Positions 10,157 to 18,404 of a stretch of 64,000 nt of DNA are shown piece by piece. Made by a program: the position numbers and the translations under genes. Every line of letters begins with the position of its first letter. The first letter of the stretch is position 1. The notes under the pieces are model-generated. The model had not been told where the DNA came from. It saw only the letters and a list, made by a program, of their open reading frames with translations, and searched no databases. Source of the stretch: Paenibacillus sp. FSL R5-0490 (GTDB taxonomy: Bacteria > Bacillota > Bacilli > Bacillales > Cytobacillaceae); the NCBI RefSeq assembly GCF_001956215.1, contig NZ_MRTQ01000009.1, positions 111,949-175,948 of the forward strand. The letters run 5' to 3'.

Positions 10157-10871
10157 AGTGGAAAATTTGCATAAGCATTTCGGTAAACTTGAAGTTCTTA
10201 AAGGAATTTCAACCAATATTCAAGATGGCGAAGTAGTGGCTGTAATAGGTCCGTCCGGTTCCGGGAAGTCTACGTTCCTCCGCTGCATCAATCTTCTGGA
10301 ATTGCCAACAGACGGCAGGATCATGATTAATGGGCAGGACATTACGGATAAAAGCACAAACATAATGAAAGTGCGCCAAAATGTGGGGATGGTATTTCAG
10401 CATTTTCATTTATTCCCCCATAAAACTGCCCTGCAAAACCTGACATATGCACCGATGAAGGTTAAGGGATTATCAAAATCAGAAGCTGAGAAAACAGCGC
10501 TCGAGCTTTTGGAGAAGGTCGGATTATCTGCTAAAGCACACGAATACCCCAATCGTTTATCAGGGGGGCAGAAACAAAGGGTTGCGATTGCAAGAGCTCT
10601 TGCCATGCAGCCTGAAGTTATGCTTTTTGATGAGCCAACATCTGCGCTGGACCCGGAAATGGTGAAAGAAGTGCTGGACGTTATGAAGAATTTAGCACAT
10701 ACTGGCATGACAATGGCGATAGTTACCCATGAAATGGGCTTTGCCCGTGAAGTGGCAGACAGGGTGCTGTTCCTGGATGGCGGTGTGCTTGTAGAGGATT
10801 CTTCTCCTGAAGAATTTTTTTCTAATCCTAAGAGTGATCGTGCAAGGGATTTCTTGCAAAAAATGCTATAA
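10149..10871 (+). CDS. artR: Arginine ABC transporter ATP-binding protein
   Basis: Cytoplasmic ATPase energising the ArtPQR importer. All ABC hallmarks are present: Walker [10 protein letters not shown] (about 34-42), Q-loop ([10 protein letters not shown]), signature [15 protein letters not shown], Walker [14 protein letters not shown] and the H-switch IVTHEMGFA. The start is GTG 10149, overlapping artQ by 8 nt, so translation is likely coupled. The length (240 aa) fits the GlnQ/HisP family. A perfect terminator follows. Confidence 0.95.
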   Translation: MIKVENLHKHFGKLEVLKGISTNIQDGEVVAVIGPSGSGKSTFLRCINLLELPTDGRIMINGQDITDKSTNIMKVRQNVGMVFQHFHLFPHKTALQNLTYAPMKVKGLSKSEAEKTALELLEKVGLSAKAHEYPNRLSGGQKQRVAIARALAMQPEVMLFDEPTSALDPEMVKEVLDVMKNLAHTGMTMAIVTHEMGFAREVADRVLFLDGGVLVEDSSPEEFFSNPKSDRARDFLQKML

Positions 10872-10887
10872 TCGATATATGCTATGG

Positions 10888-10920
10888 GAGAAGATGATCA
10901 ACATGATCATCTTCTCTTTC
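10888..10920 (+). terminator. Terminator of the artPQR operon
   Basis: A perfect 13-bp stem (GAGAAGATGATCA and its complement) with a three-base loop is followed by TTTC. Confidence 0.8.
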
Positions 10921-10985
10921 GCATTTAAATACCAGACAGCCTTCTTAAAATTAGATGGGGCAATTGAATATAGGAGTTTGAATAA

Positions 10986-11978
10986 ATGAAGTACAGAATT
11001 GGCTACCGGACAATCAAGACTGCAGTGGGGACTTCCATCAGCATCATGATTGCACAGATGCTGCAGCTTGATAATTTTGTTTCTGCAGGCATCCTGACTA
11101 TATTATGCATAAAAGTCACAAAGAAAAAATCACTTCGGGCTTCATGGGACCGATTTTTTGCCTGTCTGCTGGCAATGGCATTTTCTTCTTTGTTTTTTGA
11201 GGGCATTGCTTACCATCCGCTTGTAATCGGACTGCTGCTGCTGTTTTTTATTCCGGCAGCTGTTATGGCAAAGGCCAGCGATGGAATTGTAACAAGTTCA
11301 GTTATTATTTTGCATATTTATTCTGCAGGAGAGGTCTCAAAGGACCTCTTGCTAAATGAATTGGGCATAATTATTGTCGGAATCGGTGTAGCACTAATCG
11401 CAAACCTTTACATGCCGAGCCTGGAATCGAAGCTTAAGGAATATAGACTTGAAATAGAAGAAAACTTTAAGGTTATCTTTGACGAAATCGTGAGGTATTT
11501 GCGTACCCATGAAAGCAGCTGGGACGGCAGAGAAATTACTGAAACAATGGAAATGATCGATGAGGCAAAAGCGCTGGCCTTCAGGGATGTTGAAAATCAC
11601 TTTCGAAGAGATGAAAATTTATATTATCATTATTTCAAAATGAGAGAAAAACAATTTGAAATTATTGAGAGGGTTCTTCCAAGTGTTACTTCCATAGCAC
11701 TCCCTGTTGAACAGGGAGAGATGATCGCTGATTTTATTGAAGAATTATCGGAACATATCCACCCGGGCAATACGGCCCTGCTATTCCTGGAGAAATTGTA
11801 CCGTATGAAGGTTTCTTTTGAAAATATGGAGCTCCCCAAAACGAGGGAGGAATTTGAAGCACGTGCTGCCTTGCTTCACTTTGTAAAAGAAATGGAACAG
11901 TATTTAATTATTAAGAGCTCTTTTAAAGGTTTAAAGGATAAGGAAATGAATCAAAGCGGGACTGCAGAAGCAAACTAA
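10986..11978 (+). CDS. yqjA: Aromatic acid exporter family membrane protein (YqjA, FUSC/DUF939-like)
   Basis: The N-terminal ~140 residues contain four to five hydrophobic segments (about 18-37, 55-75, 80-97, 110-130) typical of the FUSC/ArAE fold. The C-terminal ~190 residues are hydrophilic and helical, as in the DUF939 C-terminal domain. Position directly after artR matches B. subtilis yqjA. The family is named for aromatic-acid exporters, but the substrate of the YqjA branch is not known and cannot be read from the sequence. The ribosome site TAGGAG is about 9 nt upstream of ATG 10986. Confidence 0.8.
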   Translation: MKYRIGYRTIKTAVGTSISIMIAQMLQLDNFVSAGILTILCIKVTKKKSLRASWDRFFACLLAMAFSSLFFEGIAYHPLVIGLLLLFFIPAAVMAKASDGIVTSSVIILHIYSAGEVSKDLLLNELGIIIVGIGVALIANLYMPSLESKLKEYRLEIEENFKVIFDEIVRYLRTHESSWDGREITETMEMIDEAKALAFRDVENHFRRDENLYYHYFKMREKQFEIIERVLPSVTSIALPVEQGEMIADFIEELSEHIHPGNTALLFLEKLYRMKVSFENMELPKTREEFEARAALLHFVKEMEQYLIIKSSFKGLKDKEMNQSGTAEAN

Positions 11979-12005
11979 GGAAAAGGAATTGGAGCGTGAA
12001 TTGTC

Positions 12006-12527
12006 ATGCTGAAGTTTGCTGCAGCGGCCATTCTGTTTTTTTCACTTTCCCCAATCTGGCCATTGGGACTGAATCCGCTGCCTGGAGATCCATTTCTGAT
12101 TGTCAATAAACGCACAAATGAAGTTGCGTTTATACAGAATCATAAAGTGCAGAATATCATCACAGCTGCAACCGGGAAAACGGATGACCTTACACCGGAA
12201 GGGCTGTTCACTGTGACTGTAAAGGCAGCTGATCCTTACTACAGAAAAAAGGACATAAAAGGCGGTGACCCCCGGAATCCGCTCGGCACAAGGTGGATTG
12301 GGTTTGACGCAGAAAATACTGATGGCAGAATCTACGGCATTCACGGGACGAACAATCCTTCGTCCATCGGCAGATATGTCTCCAATGGATGTATCCGATT
12401 GCAGAATGAGGCAGTCGAGTCGTTATATGAATCCGTGCCGCTTGGAACAAAAATCTTAGTAGTCACCTCAGCTAAGAGCTTTGACGAACTTGGAAGAGAT
12501 TACGGTGCCATAAAAAAAGATAATTGA
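12006..12527 (+). CDS. L,D-transpeptidase (YkuD domain) protein
   Basis: Secreted or membrane-anchored peptidoglycan-modifying enzyme of the YkuD/ErfK family, which forms or exchanges 3-3 cross-links. An N-terminal hydrophobic segment (residues 3-18) acts as a signal or anchor. The catalytic motif is IHGTNNPSSIGRYVSNGCIRL near residues 114-134, with His, Ser, Gly and the nucleophile Cys all present, preceded by TPEGLFTV. At 173 aa it is a minimal single-domain member without a LysM domain. It occupies the yqjB slot downstream of yqjA, 27 nt apart, so the two may be co-transcribed. GGAG lies 11 nt from ATG, a rather long spacing. Confidence 0.85.
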   Translation: MLKFAAAAILFFSLSPIWPLGLNPLPGDPFLIVNKRTNEVAFIQNHKVQNIITAATGKTDDLTPEGLFTVTVKAADPYYRKKDIKGGDPRNPLGTRWIGFDAENTDGRIYGIHGTNNPSSIGRYVSNGCIRLQNEAVESLYESVPLGTKILVVTSAKSFDELGRDYGAIKKDN

Positions 12528-12539
12528 AAGAATGTACAG

Positions 12540-12567
12540 CTGCATCTGAATGGATGCAGTTTTTTTA
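12540..12567 (+). terminator. Terminator after the L,D-transpeptidase gene
   Basis: CTGCATC pairs with GATGCAG around a six-base loop, followed by T8. Confidence 0.85.
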
Positions 12568-12741
12568 TGAGCTTAGTGAACGCCAGCTTCGGACTCTGCA
12601 GTTCCATATTTCCGCCTATGCTGTCAGAAGTTTGACTTTATTCGGACTCTAACCCTCGGATTATTGCTTTTTGTGTCCCAAGTCCCTACAGCTCGTTAGG
12701 TTTCAGTAAAAGTCACTAACAGTTCAAAGTTTATTTTCCGC

Positions 12742-12778
12742 AAAAAAAGCTGCCCGGAATTGCCATCCGGAGCAGCTG
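12742..12778 (-). terminator. Terminator of the Prli42 gene
   Basis: Read on the minus strand, AGCTGC-CCGGA pairs with TTCCGG-GCAGCT and is followed by T7, 23 nt after the miniprotein stop codon. Confidence 0.8.
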
Positions 12779-12800
12779 AAAAATGAATAGAGTTCCCTTG

Positions 12801-12896
12801 TTATAAAAACATCGCCATACCCATAATGAGAGTAGATGCGAGCATTGCAAATATCATTAAATAGACAATTACTTTCGCCAGTTTCTTATTTGACAT
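12801..12896 (-). CDS. prli42: Stressosome-associated miniprotein Prli42
   Basis: A 31-codon gene encoding a single-pass membrane miniprotein: a short positive N-terminus (MSNKKLAKV), then a hydrophobic helix to the C-terminal end (about 20 residues, ending GMAMFL). Length, MxNKK start and topology match Listeria Prli42, which anchors the stressosome to the membrane, and its Bacillus relatives. CGAGGAGGC lies 4-12 nt upstream of ATG, and a strong terminator follows, so it is a stand-alone transcription unit between divergent neighbours. A role in sigma-B stress sensing is inferred from homology only. Confidence 0.85.
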   Translation of the reverse strand: MSNKKLAKVIVYLMIFAMLASTLIMGMAMFL

Positions 12897-13077
12897 TCTA
12901 TGCCTCCTCGTCCCAATTCTTACTCTTATTTTACTAAGAATCATCAAATTGAACAACCGCTCAATTTTTTAAAAGGATTTTCGACATTTATAACGAATAT
13001 TTAAATAATAGATTTAAAAATATGCCCACATTCTGCGGGGAAATGATATATTTCGACATCCATGAGGAGGGAAACAG

Positions 13078-13488
13078 ATGATTAAGAAGGTGGACCATAT
13101 TGGAATTGCTGTCAGGTCTATCGATAAAGCGCTTCCATTCTATACTGAAACGCTCCAGCTTAAATTACTCGGAATAGAGGAAGTAGACAGCCAGGGAGTA
13201 AAGGTTGCATTTATTAAAGCAGGGGAAACGAAACTAGAGCTGCTCGAGCCGACAAGTGAAGATAGCCCAATTGCCAAGTTTATAGAAAAGCGGGGAGAAG
13301 GGCTGCATCATGTAGCACTGGGAGTTGACAGCATACAAGAACGCATAAACGAAATGAAGGAACAGGGTATCAGGATGCTGCAGGATGAACCGAAGATTGG
13401 TGCGGGCGGTGCCCATGTAGCCTTTATGCATCCGAAGTCAACAGGCGGTATTTTATATGAATTCTGTGAAAAGAAAGGATTGAAATAA
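13078..13488 (+). CDS. mce: Methylmalonyl-CoA epimerase
   Basis: Converts (S)- to (R)-methylmalonyl-CoA, the form used by MutAB. It is a VOC/glyoxalase-fold metal enzyme made of two beta-alpha-beta modules. Visible features are the N-terminal VDHIGIAVRSIDKALPFY (metal-binding His), KLELLEP, the GLHHVALGV segment (metal-binding His) and a C-terminal GILYEFCEKK (metal-binding Glu). The length, 136 aa, is typical. GAGGAGGG precedes ATG by 7 nt. It is three bases upstream of yqjD, as in B. subtilis yqjC-yqjD, so the epimerase and the acyl-CoA carboxyltransferase are co-expressed. Confidence 0.95.
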   Translation: MIKKVDHIGIAVRSIDKALPFYTETLQLKLLGIEEVDSQGVKVAFIKAGETKLELLEPTSEDSPIAKFIEKRGEGLHHVALGVDSIQERINEMKEQGIRMLQDEPKIGAGGAHVAFMHPKSTGGILYEFCEKKGLK

Positions 13489-13491
13489 GGC

Positions 13492-15042
13492 ATGGCAGAC
13501 ATCTATGAGAAAATAAATGAGTTATACGACAGGCGCAGGGAAGTAGAACTGGGCGGAGGGGATGAGCGTATACAAAAACAGCATGAAAAAGGAAAACTGA
13601 CTGCCCGGGAACGAATCGATTTATTAGTAGATCCGGGAACTTTCGTTGAGCTTAATCCATTTATTGAGCACCGCAGCACGGATTTTGGACTGGAAAACCA
13701 AAAAGGGCCTGGAGATGGTGTTGTAACTGGATATGGAAAGGTCAACGGACGTCCTATCTTCTTATTTTCACAGGACTTTACCGTTTTTGGGGGCGCCCTC
13801 GGGGAAATGCATGCAAAAAAAATTGCCAATGTAATGGATTTAGCAGCTGAAAATGGAGCTCCATTTGTAGGCTTGAATGATTCCGGCGGCGCCAGAATTC
13901 AGGAAGGTGTTGTTTCCCTTGATGGGTACGGCCATATTTTCTACCGGAATTCCATTTATTCAGGAGTGATTCCGCAGATATCAGTCATCATGGGGCCTTG
14001 TGCCGGTGGTGCAGTATATTCTCCGGCGATTACGGATTTTGTCTTTATGGTGGAAAAGACGAGCCAGATGTTCATAACCGGACCAAAAGTAATCGAAACG
14101 GTGACTGGGGAAAAGATTTCACCTGAGGATCTGGGCGGTGCGCGTGTGCACAATACGATCAGCGGAAACGCACACTTTAGAGGGGAGTCCGAAGAAGAAG
14201 TGATTGGGCAGGTGCGAAGTCTGTTAAGCTACCTTCCACAGAATAACGAAGAAAAACCGCCTATGTCCGAATGGGAAGAAGATGATGATTACCGTCCGGA
14301 TTTGACAGACGTTATTCCCTTTGATGCCCTTCGTCCATATGACGTCCGAAAAGTCATTGAACAGGTAGTGGATAAAGATACTTTTTTGGAGGTGCAGCGC
14401 GACTTCGCTAAAAATATTGTAGTCGGCCTTGCCCGGATCAAGGGTGAAACGGTGGGTCTCGTCTGCAATCAGCCGAAGGTGATGGCAGGTGGCCTTGATA
14501 TAGATTCTTCCGATAAGGCTTCAAGATTTATCCGGTTCTGTGATTCCTTTAATATTCCACTTATAACATTTGAGGACGTTACAGGATTTTTCCCGGGGGT
14601 TAAACAGGAGCATGGCGGAATTATACGGCACGGAGCAAAGATTCTCTATGCTTACTCAGAAGCAACGGTGCCTAAGCTTACTGTTATTCTAAGAAAAGCA
14701 TTCGGAGGAGCTTATGTTGCGCTTAACAGTAAATCTATTGGCGCAGATCTTGTTTTTGCATGGCCGAATGCGGAAGTAGCCGTAATGGGTCCTCAAGGTG
14801 CAGCCAACATTATTTTTGCAAGGGAAATCCAGAACAGTGATGATCCCGAGGCCACCAGGGCACAAAAAATCGAAGAGTACAGAGAAAAGTTCGCCAATCC
14901 ATATGTGGCGGCAAGCCGGGGTATGGTGGATGATGTCATCGATCCGCGTGAAACCAGAATCAAGCTCATTCAGGCGCTTGAAATGCTGCGCAATAAAAAA
15001 GAAAGCAGGCCTCATAAAAAGCATGGAAATATCCCGCTATAA
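13492..15042 (+). CDS. yqjD: Acyl-CoA carboxylase carboxyltransferase subunit (propionyl-/methylmalonyl-CoA)
   Basis: Beta (carboxyltransferase) subunit of a biotin-dependent acyl-CoA carboxylase or 12S-type subunit of methylmalonyl-CoA carboxyltransferase; it moves CO2 between carboxybiotin and propionyl-CoA. The crotonase-fold duplicate is visible: the N-half contains GGALGEMHAKK, NDSGGARIQEGV and GPCAGGAVYSPAITDF; the C-half contains FEDVTGFFPGVKQEHGGIIRHGAK and KAFGGAYVALNSK. The length (516 aa) fits the family. No biotin carboxylase or biotin carrier gene is next to it, so those subunits must come from elsewhere. It is located 3 nt after mce. Confidence 0.92.
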   Translation: MADIYEKINELYDRRREVELGGGDERIQKQHEKGKLTARERIDLLVDPGTFVELNPFIEHRSTDFGLENQKGPGDGVVTGYGKVNGRPIFLFSQDFTVFGGALGEMHAKKIANVMDLAAENGAPFVGLNDSGGARIQEGVVSLDGYGHIFYRNSIYSGVIPQISVIMGPCAGGAVYSPAITDFVFMVEKTSQMFITGPKVIETVTGEKISPEDLGGARVHNTISGNAHFRGESEEEVIGQVRSLLSYLPQNNEEKPPMSEWEEDDDYRPDLTDVIPFDALRPYDVRKVIEQVVDKDTFLEVQRDFAKNIVVGLARIKGETVGLVCNQPKVMAGGLDIDSSDKASRFIRFCDSFNIPLITFEDVTGFFPGVKQEHGGIIRHGAKILYAYSEATVPKLTVILRKAFGGAYVALNSKSIGADLVFAWPNAEVAVMGPQGAANIIFAREIQNSDDPEATRAQKIEEYREKFANPYVAASRGMVDDVIDPRETRIKLIQALEMLRNKKESRPHKKHGNIPL

Positions 15043-15119
15043 TGGATTCCTGATTTGCTGTGCCAAAATTTTGGAGTTATACTTGCTTAGTAAGCTTAAA
15101 TTTGGAGGTTTGTACATAA

Positions 15120-16238
15120 ATGATTAATGAGGAACGCTTATTAAACGAATTTCTGGAACTGGTGCAAATTGATTCTGAAACAAAGTATGAAGCTCAAATT
15201 GCCAAAGTTTTGAAGAAAAAATTCAGGGATCTTGGGGTTGAGGTGTACGAAGACGATACAACTGCACAGACCGGACACGGTGCAGGCAACCTCATCTGCA
15301 CTCTTCAGGGTACTAAAGAAGAAACAGACACAATTTATTTCACTTCCCATATGGATACGGTTGTTCCTGGAAAAGGAATTAAACCTTCCATCAAGGACGG
15401 CTATGTGGTAACAGATGGAACAACGATCCTGGGTGCAGACGACAAGGCAGGACTTGCCGTTATGCTCGAAATTGTTAAAGTCCTGAAAGAGCAGAATATT
15501 GCTCATGGAACTATTCAGTTCATTATCACAGTTGGTGAAGAATCCGGACTGGTTGGAGCTAAGGTTCTTGATCCTTCACTTGTTAAAGCAAAGTTCGGCT
15601 ATGCATTGGACAGTGACGGCAAAGTCGGAAATATAATCGTTGCCGCTCCAACCCAGGCTAAAGTGAAAGCTGCTATTCTGGGGAAAACAGCTCATGCAGG
15701 TGTTGCTCCTGAGAAGGGCATTTCTGCCATCACGATGGCATCAAAAGCGATTTCAAGAATGCCGCTGGGCCGCATTGATGAAGAGACAACGGCTAATATC
15801 GGGCGTTTTGAAGGCGGTCAGCAGACGAATATCGTATGTGACCATGTTGATGTATTAGCAGAAGCACGTTCATTAATTCCTGAAAAAATGGAACAGCAGG
15901 TAGCAAAAATGAAGGAAGCATTTGAAAGTGCTGCCGAAGAAATGGGCGGCAAAGCTGAAGTGGATGTTCAGGTTATGTACCCTGGCTTTAAATTTGGCGA
16001 AGGTGATCATGTCGTTGAAGTAGCACGCAGAGCGGCTGCAAAGATCGGCCGCAGCTCTGAGCTTCTTCACAGCGGCGGAGGAAGCGATGCAAACGTGATC
16101 GCCGGCTTTGGCATTCCTACAGTTAACCTTGCTGTCGGCTATGAAGAAATTCATACAACCAATGAGCGCATGCCTATTGAAGAATTAAATAAATTGGCTG
16201 AAATGGTCATTGCCATTATTGAAGAAGTATCAGCTTAA
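15120..16238 (+). CDS. yqjE: M20-family metallopeptidase, PepT-like (YqjE)
   Basis: Zinc aminopeptidase or deacylase of the M20/M28 superfamily, annotated in relatives as a tripeptidase T-like enzyme. Metal ligands are visible in SHMDTVVPG (His), ILGADDKAG (bridging Asp), TVGEESGLVGA (catalytic and metal-binding Glu) and the C-terminal HTTNERMP (His). The dimerisation domain, with KTAHAGVAPEKGISAI, lies in between. It is cytoplasmic, having no signal peptide. The start ATG 15120 is preceded by TTGGAGG with an 11-nt spacer. It follows yqjD by 77 nt and ends in a terminator. The true substrate is unknown. Confidence 0.88.
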   Translation: MINEERLLNEFLELVQIDSETKYEAQIAKVLKKKFRDLGVEVYEDDTTAQTGHGAGNLICTLQGTKEETDTIYFTSHMDTVVPGKGIKPSIKDGYVVTDGTTILGADDKAGLAVMLEIVKVLKEQNIAHGTIQFIITVGEESGLVGAKVLDPSLVKAKFGYALDSDGKVGNIIVAAPTQAKVKAAILGKTAHAGVAPEKGISAITMASKAISRMPLGRIDEETTANIGRFEGGQQTNIVCDHVDVLAEARSLIPEKMEQQVAKMKEAFESAAEEMGGKAEVDVQVMYPGFKFGEGDHVVEVARRAAAKIGRSSELLHSGGGSDANVIAGFGIPTVNLAVGYEEIHTTNERMPIEELNKLAEMVIAIIEEVSA

Positions 16239-16250
16239 ACAGCAAGAGAG

Positions 16251-16277
16251 AGAGAACCAATGCGGTTCTCTTTTTTT
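16251..16277 (+). terminator. Terminator of the mce-yqjD-yqjE unit
   Basis: AGAGAACC pairs with GGTTCTCT across a short loop and is followed by T7. Confidence 0.85.
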
Positions 16278-16368
16278 ACTGCAGCAATCTATTATTTCCT
16301 CACTAGTTAGAAAATAATGGCTATGGTATATTAGTTCTATACATAAGAGTTTCCGGGGAGGAAATAGG

Positions 16369-16845
16369 ATGATTGAAAATAATAAAGCTGTCGTTTTCAA
16401 GGCAGGAAATGAGGAATATGCTACACCGGTTCCTTTTGTTATATCCATTGAGAAAATGGAGGGCATTACACCGATACCTCATTTGCCCAGCTATGTAAGA
16501 GGAATCGTTAAAGTCAGGGGAGAGCTTATTCCGGTTGTTGATTTCGAAGAAATTCTATACAGCCGGACACTGGTTGATAGTGAGTCCGCAAGAATGATCG
16601 TGCTGCAGACAGACGAGCTATCATTCGCCGTTCTTGTAAATGAAGCCAAGGAAATTCTTGATATTCCAGAAGACTGTCTGAAACAGCCAGGTCTGATTGC
16701 CTATCAAAAAACCAATTATTTCACAGGTGTGGCTAATATCGATAATAGGCTGATTACTATAATCGATCCTTTAAAGCTGGTGGAATCACTGGAGGGAATA
16801 AGAGAAATAAAAGAGTATATGAAAACACAGCATACAACTGCATAG
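16369..16845 (+). CDS. cheW: CheW-like chemotaxis coupling protein
   Basis: A single CheW/SH3-like domain of 158 aa that would couple chemoreceptors to the CheA kinase. Family features are an N-terminal strand VVFKAGNEEYATPV, the segment ITPIPHLPSYVRGIVKVRGELIPVVDF and a C-terminal IDNRLITIIDPLKL. The ribosome site GGGGAGG is about 7 nt upstream of ATG 16369. It stands alone between yqjE and DNA polymerase IV, far from any visible che or fla genes, and occupies the place of yqjF-yqjG in B. subtilis. It may be a second CheW-type adaptor; there is no CheY-like domain, so it is not CheV. Confidence 0.85.
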   Translation: MIENNKAVVFKAGNEEYATPVPFVISIEKMEGITPIPHLPSYVRGIVKVRGELIPVVDFEEILYSRTLVDSESARMIVLQTDELSFAVLVNEAKEILDIPEDCLKQPGLIAYQKTNYFTGVANIDNRLITIIDPLKLVESLEGIREIKEYMKTQHTTA

Positions 16846-16975
16846 CGGACGAATTCTGGAACAGGGGATCAGAGAGAGATTCCCTGTTTTCGCTTTTTCA
16901 AAAAGCCCCTGATTAATAGAAAAGAAAAATATTTGCTAAAATAGAACTGAATTATATTTACAGGGAAGTGCCGGC

Positions 16976-18274
16976 ATGAAACAAATGTATCCGAAAAACG
17001 GGAGAGTTATCCTTCATGTTGATATGAATAGTTTTTATGCTTCTGTTGAGATGGCTTATGATCCCTCACTAAAGGGTAAGCCTTTAGCAATCGCAGGAAA
17101 TCCGGAGGAGAGACGCGGTATTATTGTAACTTGCAGCTATGAGGCAAGGGAATTCGGGGTGAAAACCACCATGCCTCTATGGGAGGCTAAAAAGCTCTGT
17201 CCCCAGCTGATTATCATGAAGCCCAATTTTGAGAGATATCGTGCAGCTTCCATGGGGATGTTTGATATATTGCGCGAATATTCCTCCCTTGTTGAACCCG
17301 TATCCATTGATGAAGGATATGTGGACATAACAGACAGCTATGAGTTTGGGAGCCCGATAGAAATTGCCGGGACAATACAAAAGCAGGTTTTTCAGCAGCT
17401 CGATTTGCCCTGCAGCATAGGTGTTGCCCCTAATAAATTTTTAGCCAAGATGGCTTCCGACATGAAAAAACCAATGGGGATTACAATACTCAGAAAAAGA
17501 GATGTACCGCATATCCTATGGCCGATGGAAGTGGAAGAAATGCACGGAGTCGGCAGAAAAACCGGAGAAAAACTGAGAAACCTCAATATCACCACAATTG
17601 GCGAATTGGCAAAAGCCGATGAAATTATTTTAAAAGCAGCATTGGGCATTAATGGACCCAGGCTGAAACAAAAGGCCAATGGCCAGGATTTTAGAAAAGT
17701 CGATCCCGACTCGGCATCTGAATTTAAAAGTGTAGGGAATTCGACCACACTGCCAAGGGATGTCTCAAATCAAAGAGAACTGCTCCAGGTATTTGAAAAG
17801 CTGGCTGCACAGGTTTCTTCCAGATTGAAAAGGAAAAAAGTTATGGCGGTGTCTCTCGGGATTACTATCCGGTATAAGGACCGAAAAACCATTACAAGAA
17901 GCCGAAAACTGAAAAATCCGATTCAGCATAATGATGAAATTTACCAAATAGCAAAAGAGCTTTTTATAAAACATTGGAATGGAAATGCAGTACGGCTTCT
18001 GGGCATTACAGGAACAGACCTTGTCGAACCCGAACAGGCGGTTAAACAGCTGGATCTGTTCAGTTTTGAAAAAGATGCCAAAAAGGAGCCGTTATTTCAG
18101 ACAATGGATCTTTTGCGCAAGAAATACGGCACTAAAATAATCGACAATGCGGGTGCACTTTCGGACATGAAATTGACCAGCCCCAAAATCGGCACTGACA
18201 CCAGTTTTAATAAAGACTTTTTGCATGGCAGGCCAGGAAGAATAGATAAAAAAGAAAAAGATGATCATTCATGA
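16976..18274 (+). CDS. polYA: DNA polymerase IV (Y family)
   Basis: Error-prone translesion polymerase of the DinB type. The catalytic carboxylates are in HVDMNSFYASVE (Asp16) and SIDEGYVDIT (Asp and Glu near 111-112). A helix-hairpin-helix (MHGVGRKTGEKLRNL) and little-finger domain follow. The C-terminal QLDLFSF is a consensus beta-clamp binding motif, so it should act at the replisome. The length, 432 aa, is close to B. subtilis YqjH. No LexA-type box was seen upstream, unlike the second Y-family gene at 30.8 kb. The ribosome site AGGGAAG is about 8 nt upstream of ATG. Confidence 0.95.
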   Translation: MKQMYPKNGRVILHVDMNSFYASVEMAYDPSLKGKPLAIAGNPEERRGIIVTCSYEAREFGVKTTMPLWEAKKLCPQLIIMKPNFERYRAASMGMFDILREYSSLVEPVSIDEGYVDITDSYEFGSPIEIAGTIQKQVFQQLDLPCSIGVAPNKFLAKMASDMKKPMGITILRKRDVPHILWPMEVEEMHGVGRKTGEKLRNLNITTIGELAKADEIILKAALGINGPRLKQKANGQDFRKVDPDSASEFKSVGNSTTLPRDVSNQRELLQVFEKLAAQVSSRLKRKKVMAVSLGITIRYKDRKTITRSRKLKNPIQHNDEIYQIAKELFIKHWNGNAVRLLGITGTDLVEPEQAVKQLDLFSFEKDAKKEPLFQTMDLLRKKYGTKIIDNAGALSDMKLTSPKIGTDTSFNKDFLHGRPGRIDKKEKDDHS

Positions 18275-18313
18275 GTTTTTCAGACAGCTATAAGCAAAAC
18301 TAAGACAGGAAAG

Positions 18314-18342
18314 TTGAATCAGAATAGGAATCTTGCTAAAGT
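18314..18342 (+). promoter_or_regulatory. Likely sigma-A promoter of gndA
   Basis: TTGAAT and TAAAGT are spaced by exactly 17 nt, about 60 nt upstream of the gndA start codon. Confidence 0.5.
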
Positions 18343-18404
18343 ATAGTGGATTATTTTATTGGATTTTGTATGTAACGCATTAAGCCTGGAAGGGAAGGTA
18401 ATAA

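Noticed and set aside
10986..11978. YqjA as a proven aromatic-acid exporter
   Set aside because: The fold supports the family only; nothing in the sequence or neighbours establishes the substrate.
16846..16975. LexA box upstream of DNA polymerase IV
   Set aside because: No GAAC-N4-GTTC palindrome was found.
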